Source of the DNA: Candidatus Shapirobacteria bacterium
GTDB taxonomy: Bacteria; Patescibacteriota; Microgenomatia; UBA12405
Length of the DNA stretch: 13,490 nucleotides
Direction of reading: 5' to 3'
Assembly (NCBI GenBank): GCA_028701645.1
Contig: JAQVQI010000009.1
Location: forward strand, 6,173 to 19,662
The notes under the pieces are model-generated. The model was not told the origin of the DNA. It ran no database searches and saw only the letters and a list, made by a program, of their open reading frames with translations. Position 1 is the stretch's first letter. Every line of letters starts with the position of its first letter. This document shows, piece by piece, positions 6,058 through 11,762 of this stretch. Both the position numbers and the translations under genes were made by a program.

Positions 6058-6522
6058 TCAGGGTATTTGGGTTAGGGACCAAGTAAAGTAGTTTATTAAC
6101 TCAAAACTTATTAGAGCAATTAAGGTGGTCGCAACTAGAAATTTATTTCCAAGACTAATTTTTTTATTTTTAATAAAAAAATTAATAGGAACAGTTGGAC
6201 TAACCCAAATTACCCCAAGAATGAAGAAAATAAACATGTATAAAATAATGACAGCTAAATTAGCATTAAGTTGGGTAGTTACATAAATATAAATAGCGGT
6301 TAAAAATAGAACATATAAATTTCGAACAAATATTCCCCTGTTTGATTTGGTTATTCTAGAAATAATGATAAAAATATTGAGATTAATAATTAACATTATT
6401 AATCTTATGAGTAATATAGGAATTTGGATAGACGAGCTAATGGCCAAGACCATTACAAGTATTAGTGAGGTAGCCATAAGGAAATAAGTGTTTTGAAATA
6501 ATCGTCTTAAAAAAGTCATCAT
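6058..6522 (-). CDS. Small multi-pass membrane protein of unknown function
   Basis: A 154-aa, strongly hydrophobic protein with about five membrane segments (near 12-30, 33-56, 66-83, 88-107, 127-146). Polar turns are RITKSNRG (56-63) and FIKNKKISLGNK (116-127), and the positive N-terminus (FLRRLF) would stay inside. I recognise no family motif. The start is set by AAAAGGAGAT, with 8 nt between AGGAGAT and the ATG; a second ATG follows directly. It has its own promoter and a terminator-like hairpin, so it is a single-gene unit. It is real by its signals, but its role cannot be inferred. Confidence 0.75.
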   Translation of the reverse strand: MMTFLRRLFQNTYFLMATSLILVMVLAISSSIQIPILLIRLIMLIINLNIFIIISRITKSNRGIFVRNLYVLFLTAIYIYVTTQLNANLAVIILYMFIFFILGVIWVSPTVPINFFIKNKKISLGNKFLVATTLIALISFELINYFTWSLTQIP

Positions 6523-6906
6523 TTTTTTTAATCTCCTTTTTATGTTTTTGACTGTTTGTGGTCGCCCAAAAAAAAGAAAAATCTATAGAAACCCTGACTG
6601 TAAAAGTGCAGGTGATTAATTTTTAGAAAGCAAGGTTTCTAAATTGATCACGATATTAATAATACTTAATTGATAAGTATTAGTGGATTTTAACATAAAT
6701 ATGTTTAATAATCAAAATTATAGGACTATATATTTTCAATTAAAAAATCATGAAGTGATTTTTGTAAATCTTAAAAGGGTTGTTGGAAAGATAGCGATAA
6801 TTGAAAGAAGGATAAATTGATCGAAGGAAGGGAATGGATGCTGCTGCAATGGGAAAATTGATGACACAAAAAGTGTCTGCAACAGCATCCAAGTGCAAGA
6901 AGTTTA
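6523..6906. other. 384-bp gene-free region with several hairpins
   Basis: I see no plausible gene here. It holds the leader and promoter of the membrane-protein gene and four stem-loops: 6612-6651 (GTGATTAA/TTGATCAC outside TTTAGAAA/TTTCTAAA, loop GCAAGG), 6660-6682 (TAATACTTA/TAAGTATTA), 6743-6763 (AAAAATCA/TGATTTTT, a weak terminator candidate for the minus-strand small-protein unit), and 6836-6890 (GGATGCTG/CAGCATCC, then TGCA/TGCA, with an inner GACAC/GTGTC hairpin). The outer stem of the first fits better as a plus-strand RNA because one pair is G-U there and A-C on the other strand. Confidence 0.6.
6687..6715 (-). promoter_or_regulatory. Promoter of the membrane-protein gene
   Basis: On the minus strand TTGATT (6710-6715), a 17-bp spacer ending TGT, and TAAAAT (6687-6692). 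The start point near 6680 would give a leader of about 160 nt with two stem-loops (6660-6682 and 6612-6651) before the AGGAGAT site. Confidence 0.55.
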
Positions 6907-7107
6907 TTAGATTGTGACTTGGCGAAGGTACCAGCCTTTTTCCTTAATGGCGGTGGTGAAGATTTCCATATGTTCGTCGTAGTCGCTGCTAATTTTTATA
7001 GCCCCTGGCCTCATGGCGTCTCTCTTTATCGGGATAGGTACTGCTTGATTGACTTCTTCAAAACTAACCTGTTTGTTGGTTTCGGGGTTGATAACTGTTA
7101 CGAGCAT
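6907..7107 (-). CDS. Small protein of unknown function (66 aa)
   Basis: A 66-aa soluble protein beginning MLVTVINPETNKQVSFEEV and ending KEKGWYLRQVTI, with roughly balanced charge. GGAGGAG stands 8 nt before the ATG (7116-7122), a near-perfect ribosome binding site, so translation is well supported. I recognise no family. It is the second gene of a two-gene unit: the upstream small gene ends 33-43 bp before it, and both lie behind a consensus promoter at 7472-7499. A predicted mixed alpha/beta make-up (strand LVTVINP, later IKIS, a helix through EIFTTAIKEKG, strand LRQVTI) suggests a small folded domain. Confidence 0.7.
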   Translation of the reverse strand: MLVTVINPETNKQVSFEEVNQAVPIPIKRDAMRPGAIKISSDYDEHMEIFTTAIKEKGWYLRQVTI

Positions 7108-7140
7108 GATATTTACTCCTCCATTATTTTATATAATTTT

Positions 7141-7315
7141 TCAACCTTGTTTACCTCCGTGGTTTACTTTGACCTCGACGTTCTCCACGTTTTTTATTAT
7201 TTCTACTGTGTACGTTTTTTGTCGATGGTGGGCTTTTTGAGGTTGAGGTGCTGGTTTGGATTTCTTTACCTGAGATGACTGACCGAACTAGGTGATTTTT
7301 GGGACTCTTTGACAT
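7141..7315 (-). CDS. Small basic protein gene, apparently split between two frames (+1 shift)
   Basis: AAGGAGG (7322-7328) stands 6 nt before an ATG at 7315. Read without a shift the frame ends at TAA 7151-7153 (54 aa, MSKSPKNHLVRSVISGKE..., then Ser/Thr/Arg-rich and unlike a protein). The +1 frame is blocked at its start (TAG at 7288-7290) but from about 7287 to TGA at 7141-7143 it looks clearly coding: ...KKSKPAPQPQK... then TYTVEIIKNVENVEVKVNHG, and 17 of 18 codons near its end begin with a purine. Skipping one base at GGT AAA (G) AAA TCC, about 7263-7268, would join the halves into a protein of about 57 aa. This may be a sequencing error, a broken gene, or programmed frameshifting. I recognise no family. 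Confidence 0.5.
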
Positions 7316-7465
7316 GTGGTGCCTCCTTAAATATTATTAGGCCACAAAAGTGACCAAAATCCCGTCACAAAATAGACAAACTCTTAAAGTACCAAAATCT
7401 AAAAATAAAAATTTTAACTGCAAATATTAATAAAAATATTAGTTTGATTTTATTTAGATTTCTTG
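7316..7465 (-). promoter_or_regulatory. 150-nt leader of the small-protein unit with competing hairpins
   Basis: Between the probable start point near 7465 and the first ATG there is a long 5' leader. Just before the ribosome site the RNA reads GGUCAC-UUUU-GUGGCC (7341-7356), a 6-bp hairpin with one G-U pair. The GUCAC of this hairpin can alternatively pair with GUGAC a few bases upstream (the + strand reads GTCAC at 7364-7368). Two exclusive stems near a ribosome site fit translational control, but both are short. Confidence 0.3.
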
Positions 7466-7471
7466 AGTGAG

Positions 7472-7499
7472 ATTATACCAAAGAGTAAAATTTTGTCAA
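7472..7499 (-). promoter_or_regulatory. Consensus sigma-70-type promoter of the small-protein unit
   Basis: On the minus strand a perfect TTGACA (7494-7499), a 16-bp spacer ending TTGG, and a perfect TATAAT (7472-7477). This is the best promoter in the window. It points away from the exported hydrolase gene, whose own promoter lies about 40-60 bp further right. Confidence 0.8.
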
Positions 7500-7512
7500 A
7501 TTATAGGATAAT

Positions 7513-7552
7513 ATTAGAGCGTTAGAACTTTAGCGCTTTAGAACGTTAGTTT
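7513..7552. repeat. 8-bp tandem repeat (NTTAGMRC), about 5 units
   Basis: Consecutive octamers: ATTAGAGC (7513), GTTAGAAC (7521), TTTAGCGC (7529), TTTAGAAC (7537), GTTAGTTT (7545). The array spans the region just upstream of the hydrolase -10 box; the fourth unit supplies TTTAGA (7537-7542), positioned 17 bp before TACACT as a -35. Confidence 0.8.
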
Positions 7553-7565
7553 TTTGGGATACACT
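7537..7565 (+). promoter_or_regulatory. Candidate promoter of the exported hydrolase, leaderless geometry
   Basis: TTTAGA (7537-7542), 17-bp spacer, TACACT (7560-7565), then six bases and the ATG at 7572. The -35 hexamer and the spacing are identical to those in front of ruvA. No Shine-Dalgarno site is present. Confidence 0.5.
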
Positions 7566-7571
7566 AAATTA

Positions 7572-8684
7572 ATGAAGAAAATATTTTTAATCATAATTAT
7601 TTTGTTAATTTTTGGATTAGTAGGTGTTGGAATCGGGAAAGTTTATGATAATAAAAATAATTGGCTAAGCCCAAAAGGGTCGTCATGGGAACTATTTAAA
7701 ACAAATGATGAGAACAAAGTTGAGACTGGAGATATAAAAATTGAGAAAAATATTGGTTATTTAGCCCAATATAATTTTGAAAACTTAAGAAAAAGAGAAA
7801 ATAAAGGGTCAATAATTAAAGATGTTGGTAAAGTGTTAGTAGTGGAAGAGGCAAGGCCGACTGTGATTGAAAAATATAAAGAAGAAGGTATATTGAAAGA
7901 AAATAATTTTACTAGTAAGGCAATTAGTTTTGAAAGTAATGGAAAGAAGATAAGTGGAATGATAAACTTACCCGCCGACAGCCCCGCAGTTTTGGCGGGC
8001 AGACCGGCAATAATTATGATTCGTGGTTTTGCCGAGAGTGAGGGGTATTTTGTTGGATCAGGGAGTTGGAAAGTAGCAGATGAGTTGGCCAGAAACGGAT
8101 TTGTAACTATAAGTTTGGACTTTTTGGGATTTGGATTGTCGGATGATGAATCGAAAGATATTTTGGAAGCTAGATTTGAAAAACCAGTTGGTGTTTTGGA
8201 CTTAATTGAATCTGTTAAAAAATTAAAATATGTTGACCCAGACAGGATTGGAATTTGGGCACATAGCAACGGAGGCCAAATAGCTGTTTCGGTACTAGAA
8301 ATTACTGGTAAAAATTATCCGACTGTCTTGTGGGCACCGATGACTAATCCGTTTCCAATGAGTATTTTAGAAACTATGGATGACAGTGAAGGTGGGCTAA
8401 TCGTTAAAAAAAGAATTGAGGATTTTGAAAAGGAATATGACAGTGAACTTTATTCAATTTATAATTATTATAATTGGATTGAGGCACCGATTTTGATCCA
8501 CCAAGGGACAAGTGATGTTTGGTGTCAAGTAAAATGGCAAGAAAATTTTAAAAAACAGCTAGAGAAATATAATAAAGAGGTGTATTTGGATATTAGAGAG
8601 GGAAGCGATCATAATTTAAAAGAGTCATGGAATGAAGTAATAAAAATGGATATTGAGTTTTATAAAAACAAAATGAAAATTTAG
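7572..8684 (+). CDS. Membrane-anchored or exported alpha/beta hydrolase (S9/acyl-hydrolase type)
   Basis: A 370-aa serine hydrolase. The ATG at 7572 starts MKKIFLIIIILLIF, a hydrophobic N-terminal segment with no clear cleavage or lipobox Cys, so it is probably anchored outside the membrane. Residues 25-125 form a polar N-terminal region; the catalytic domain follows. The nucleophile is Ser232 in GIWAHSNGG (GxSxG), with Asp315 (HQGTSDVW) and His347 (REGSDHNLKE) completing the triad; IMIRGFAESEG holds the oxyanion region. This layout fits prolyl-oligopeptidase-like peptidases or esterases; the substrate is unknown. Residues 134-143 are encoded by a GC-rich palindromic stretch that looks like an in-frame repeat insertion before a core strand. 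Confidence 0.8.
   Translation: MKKIFLIIIILLIFGLVGVGIGKVYDNKNNWLSPKGSSWELFKTNDENKVETGDIKIEKNIGYLAQYNFENLRKRENKGSIIKDVGKVLVVEEARPTVIEKYKEEGILKENNFTSKAISFESNGKKISGMINLPADSPAVLAGRPAIIMIRGFAESEGYFVGSGSWKVADELARNGFVTISLDFLGFGLSDDESKDILEARFEKPVGVLDLIESVKKLKYVDPDRIGIWAHSNGGQIAVSVLEITGKNYPTVLWAPMTNPFPMSILETMDDSEGGLIVKKRIEDFEKEYDSELYSIYNYYNWIEAPILIHQGTSDVWCQVKWQENFKKQLEKYNKEVYLDIREGSDHNLKESWNEVIKMDIEFYKNKMKI
7971..8000. repeat. GC-rich palindromic repeat inside the hydrolase gene
   Basis: CCCGCC (7971-7976) and GGCGGG (7994-7999) form an inverted pair, and CCCCGCAG-TTTT-GGCGGG (7982-7999) closely resembles CCCCGCAG-T-GGCGGG at 12572-12586. The local GC content is far above the gene around it. It is read in frame as PADSPAVLAG, a turn-like insert. 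Confidence 0.6.
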
Positions 8685-8688
8685 CTCA

Positions 8689-8804
8689 AAACTTAAACCC
8701 TCTGTCCCACAGCTGTGGGACACCTCCCTTAAACAATGGAGGCTTAAAAGGAAAAGTTGCCCTTTTTAAATGAAATGTCCCAAAGGGACAAAGGGTTTAG
8801 TTTT
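8689..8804. repeat. MITE-like composite palindromic element
   Basis: The whole 137-bp spacer after the hydrolase is one nested palindrome. Outer arms TAAACCCTCTGTCCC (8694-8708) and GGGACAAAGGGTTTA (8785-8799) match at 14 of 15 positions. Inside lie a perfect 18-bp palindrome (8704-8721, GTCCCACAG/CTGTGGGAC), CCTCC/GGAGG (8723-8742), TTAAAAGG/CCTTTTTAA (8744-8769) and GTCCC-AAA-GGGAC (8777-8789). It could fold as a multi-branched RNA or cruciform. No transposase is present. Confidence 0.7.
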
Positions 8805-8809
8805 TGTAG

Positions 8810-8815
8810 TACAAT
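8810..8815 (+). promoter_or_regulatory. TACAAT -10-like box 6 nt before an ATG
   Basis: TACAAT (8810-8815), six bases, then ATG at 8822. The -35 region falls in the right arm of the palindromic element and has no good match. No convincing Shine-Dalgarno site precedes the ATG. Geometry is again that of a leaderless transcript. Confidence 0.45.
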
Positions 8816-8821
8816 AGGCCA

Positions 8822-9397
8822 ATGCAGATATATTTTGTAGCCTCATCGAGATTAGTAGCAAAAAAAGTGAAGTTGTATTCTAGAATGTACAAAATAATAA
8901 GCGACGAACATAAAATGGTAAGCGATAAAGTCTTAAAATGGATAAAGACAGGAATAAAAGATTTTAGTAAAGAATCAATTGAAACCAAGAAAGAGAACTA
9001 TTTGCATATCATAAAGTGTATTAAAAAAGCAGATATCGTAGTTATGGAAATTTCGGGGCACAGTGTGTCGATGGGGTTTATTTTAAGCAAAGCTATGGAA
9101 GAAAATAAGCCAGTGATTGCCATGTATACTTCAGACATGGATCCGGTATTTGTCAAGGGAATTGTAAATTCGAAATTAATTTTAGCAGAATATAAAAAAG
9201 AAAATCTCGAACAGGTAATATTAGCCTCAATCAACAAAGCCAAATGCCTAGTTGATATGAGGTTTAATTTTTTTGTTAGTCCTAAAATTTTGAATTATTT
9301 GGATTGGGTGGCTCAAAAAAGAATGATTCCCAAGTCGGTATTTTTGCGACACTTGATTGAAAGGGAGATGAAAAAGGATAGGGAATTTAAAGGTTAG
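8822..9397 (+). CDS. Nucleoside-deoxyribosyltransferase-like domain fused to a ribbon-helix-helix domain
   Basis: A 191-aa protein I read as two domains. Residues 1-136 look like the nucleoside 2-deoxyribosyltransferase/TIR-like Rossmann fold: MQIYFVASSR as first strand, then KKADIVVMEISGHSVSMGFI, and KPVIAMY. In the enzymes the segment corresponding to SVSMGFILS reads like DVGLGMELG, with Glu as nucleophile; here that position is Ile87, so catalysis is unlikely. Residues 145-186 (strand MRFNFFVSP, helix KILNYLDWVAQK, turn, helix KSVFLRHLIEREMKK) fit a ribbon-helix-helix DNA-binding domain. Together this suggests a ligand-sensing transcription factor. ddl begins 20 bp downstream. Domain calls are by eye. 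Confidence 0.55.
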   Translation: MQIYFVASSRLVAKKVKLYSRMYKIISDEHKMVSDKVLKWIKTGIKDFSKESIETKKENYLHIIKCIKKADIVVMEISGHSVSMGFILSKAMEENKPVIAMYTSDMDPVFVKGIVNSKLILAEYKKENLEQVILASINKAKCLVDMRFNFFVSPKILNYLDWVAQKRMIPKSVFLRHLIEREMKKDREFKG

Positions 9398-9404
9398 AGA
9401 GTGT

Positions 9405-9410
9405 TAAAAT
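9405..9410 (+). promoter_or_regulatory. TAAAAT -10-like box 7 nt before the ddl ATG
   Basis: TAAAAT at 9405-9410 is followed by seven bases and ATG at 9418. It lies in the 20-bp gap after the preceding gene, with no good -35. It may be an internal leaderless promoter, or ddl may be translated from the upstream message without a Shine-Dalgarno site. Confidence 0.35.
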
Positions 9411-9417
9411 ATTGGTT

Positions 9418-10572
9418 ATGAATAAAACAAAAGTGGCAGTGGTGTTTGGCAGTAGAAGTGTGGAACACGAGGTATCGGTGGTGACGGCAATGCAGATTTT
9501 GGCTAATTTAGACCAAAAAAAGTATGAAATTATTCCGGTTTACATTGATAAACAAGGCAGATGGTGGAGCGGAGAGTCGCTAAAGAAAATCGAAAATTAT
9601 AAAAAATTGGAGTTAAAAAATAAAATTGGTTTGGGACAATATAAACTTTCGGGTGAAGTGGGAGATAAAAGATTAATCCCGGTAGGAATTTTAAAAAAAC
9701 CAATTAGTTTTGACATAGTTTTGATGGCAGTTCATGGAACTTACGGGGAAGATGGAACAATACAAGGGTTATTGGAAATGGCAAATATACCGTATACTGG
9801 TTGTGGAGTAACGGCAGCAGCAATAGGAATGGATAAAGTGTTACAGAAAGCAGTGTATGAAAAAGAGGAGTTGCCAATAGTGAAATATGACTGGTTTTTG
9901 TCAAAAGAATATCTTAAAAATAAAAAAGAAATTATTGAAAAATTAGAAAAAAATATTGGTTATCCAATGTGTGTTAAACCAGCTAATTTAGGATCAAGTG
10001 TGGGGATAAATATGGCTCACAACAAACAAGAATTGGAGTGGTCAATTGATATTGCCAAAGAATTTGATACCAAAGTTTTGGTGGAAGAATGTTTGGAAAA
10101 TATTGATGAAATAAATGTGTCGGTGATGGGGTATGAAGACGCTGAGGTATCGATATGCGAACAACCAATTAAGGCCAATACATTATTGTCTTATGAAGAT
10201 AAATATTTGAGAGGAAGTAAAACAAAAGGAATGGCTAATTTATCAAGATTAATACCGGCGCCAATTAATGAGGAAATGACAAAAAGGATTCAGTTGTATG
10301 CCTTGAAGGCTTTTAGAGCTTTGGGAGCTTCTGGATTAGCTAGAATTGACTTTTTAGTCAATATTAAAAAAGGAATTGTTTATATTAATGAAATAAATAC
10401 TTTGCCTGGTTCTTTGTCATTTTATTTATGGGAGAAAAGTGGTTATCCTTTTGCCAAAATGTTGGATAAATTAATTGAATTGGGTTTTGAAAGATACAAT
10501 AAACGCAATAAAATAAATTTTTCTTACGATTCGGGGTTGCTGAGAAAGGCAGGGAAGGGAAGTAAGAATTAA
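9418..10572 (+). CDS. ddl: D-alanine--D-alanine ligase
   Basis: ATP-grasp ligase that joins two D-alanines for the peptidoglycan stem peptide. The 384-aa product starts MNKTKVAVVFGSRSVEHEVS, where Glu16 matches the catalytic Glu15 of E. coli DdlB. Next come the HGTYGEDGTIQGLLE loop, TGCGVTAAAIGMDK, KPANLGSSVGI (Ser194 matching Ser150), the omega-loop SYEDKYL with Tyr263 at the position of Tyr216, and ARIDF plus YINEINTLPGS carrying the Mg ligands Asp311, Glu325 and Asn327. The Lys-Tyr pair indicates D-Ala-D-Ala rather than D-Ala-D-Lac synthesis. It is at the long end of the family. The ATG at 9418 is preferred over TTG 9412. Its stop overlaps that of the convergent murF-like gene. Confidence 0.95.
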   Translation: MNKTKVAVVFGSRSVEHEVSVVTAMQILANLDQKKYEIIPVYIDKQGRWWSGESLKKIENYKKLELKNKIGLGQYKLSGEVGDKRLIPVGILKKPISFDIVLMAVHGTYGEDGTIQGLLEMANIPYTGCGVTAAAIGMDKVLQKAVYEKEELPIVKYDWFLSKEYLKNKKEIIEKLEKNIGYPMCVKPANLGSSVGINMAHNKQELEWSIDIAKEFDTKVLVEECLENIDEINVSVMGYEDAEVSICEQPIKANTLLSYEDKYLRGSKTKGMANLSRLIPAPINEEMTKRIQLYALKAFRALGASGLARIDFLVNIKKGIVYINEINTLPGSLSFYLWEKSGYPFAKMLDKLIELGFERYNKRNKINFSYDSGLLRKAGKGSKN

Positions 10573-11762
10573 AAATAATTATCAGAGAGGTCGTTTTCGT
10601 AGAGGATGGCGGAGGTTTTGGACATGATTGACGGTAGAAGTTCTTGGGCGGATTTTAGGTCGGGGACAGGGTGGATTTTGACTTTGGTTTGGGCTGATTT
10701 AGCTCCTTTTAAGAGGGCTTCTTGGTTGGTTTGACCAACAATAATAATGTGGTCACAAATAGAAGCGGCATAAGAGGCGGCTTTTTGATTTTCTTCGGCT
10801 TGAAGCTGACCCATTTCGACCATGCCAGGAGTAATTAAGATTTTACTGTCAGATTTTATATTTTTGAGAGTATCAAGAGCCAATTTAAAACCGGCAGGGT
10901 TGGAATTGTAAGCGTCATCGATGACAGTAATTGGTCCGTTTTGAATAATTTGACGGCGATGTTCGACTGAGGGAAGAGAGTCAAGAGTTTTTTGAACATC
11001 GGTTTTGGGGAGATTAAATTGAAAACCGAGAGAGTAATAAATTTCTTGATAATCTTGGAAATAATGAACATTTTGGGGAAGAGAAAATTGAGAAACTTTA
11101 GAAGATAAATTTTTTGGAGCAAAAAAAGTGCCAGTTGTGGGTAAACTTTGGGCCAATTCCATTTTGGTTTTTAAAACATTGTCTAATGTGCCAAAACGTT
11201 CTAAATGCATTGGTCCAAGAGCAGTTAAAATGCCAATTTGAGGATGAACAATTTGGCAAACTTTTTGGATATCACCGACTTGGTAAGCGCCAATTTCGAC
11301 AATAAAAATTTTGGTTTTGAGTGATAAAAATAAGGCCTGTTTGGCAATGGCTAATAGGGTATTGTGGTTAGAGGGAGTATAGTCGACATTACTAAGTGGT
11401 TTGAGAATGGAGTAGAGGGATTCTTTGGTGGTAGTTTTTCCCCAAGAACCGGTAATACCTATAGTTAAGGTATTACGATTAAAAATTTTAAATTTTAGAG
11501 TAGCTAAAATGACAAATAAATTTTTGATAAATGTATCAAATGGTGTCAAAAACTTAAGAGTTAAAAATAGAGCTTTCTGATTGCCGATAAACAAACTGAG
11601 AAATGATGTTTTGATAAAAATAAGAATAGTTTTTGGGGTCCAAATGAGGTGATGTTTAATTTCTGAGACAGTTTTTTTTGGATTCTCTTTGAGCCACTTT
11701 TTGATACGTGGAGCGTCATACTCTTCTAATTGGGCTAAATAAATTAAATTTCTAGTTTTCAT
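10569..11762 (-). CDS. murF: MurF-like Mur ligase with N-terminal membrane segment
   Basis: A 397-aa Mur-family ATP-dependent ligase that probably adds D-Ala-D-Ala to the UDP-MurNAc peptide. P-loop GSWGKTTT is at 105-112; VEIGAYQVGDI (155-165) matches the family's EMG...GEI; HRRQ (268-271) and IDDAYNSNPAGF (281-292) are the linker and C-terminal-domain signatures; PGMVEMG follows. The first 100 residues are not the normal UDP-binding domain: MKTRNLIYLAQLEEYDAPR, then hydrophobic stretches 45-60 and 80-92, likely membrane-associated. The central domain is also short (usual MurF about 450 aa). The start overlaps the upstream hydrolase stop as ATGA, implying translational coupling. The converging ddl gene makes its likely substrate. 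MurF is favoured over other Mur ligases by the C-terminal motifs and ddl. Confidence 0.8.
   Translation of the reverse strand: MKTRNLIYLAQLEEYDAPRIKKWLKENPKKTVSEIKHHLIWTPKTILIFIKTSFLSLFIGNQKALFLTLKFLTPFDTFIKNLFVILATLKFKIFNRNTLTIGITGSWGKTTTKESLYSILKPLSNVDYTPSNHNTLLAIAKQALFLSLKTKIFIVEIGAYQVGDIQKVCQIVHPQIGILTALGPMHLERFGTLDNVLKTKMELAQSLPTTGTFFAPKNLSSKVSQFSLPQNVHYFQDYQEIYYSLGFQFNLPKTDVQKTLDSLPSVEHRRQIIQNGPITVIDDAYNSNPAGFKLALDTLKNIKSDSKILITPGMVEMGQLQAEENQKAASYAASICDHIIIVGQTNQEALLKGAKSAQTKVKIHPVPDLKSAQELLPSIMSKTSAILYENDLSDNYF

Noticed and set aside
6919..7278. A 119-aa plus-strand reading frame over the small-protein unit
   Set aside because: It has no ribosome site, its composition is Phe/Tyr/Val/Cys-rich as expected for an antisense shadow, and the minus-strand genes have strong signals.
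929..7552. CRISPR array
   Set aside because: The tandem repeats are 7- and 8-bp units without unique spacers, and no cas genes are present.
2454..10572. A VanH-VanA-like pair (D-lactate dehydrogenase plus D-Ala-D-Lac ligase) giving glycopeptide resistance
   Set aside because: The ligase keeps the Lys-Tyr omega-loop pair typical of D-Ala-D-Ala enzymes, the genes are 6 kb apart, and no vanX-like gene is present.
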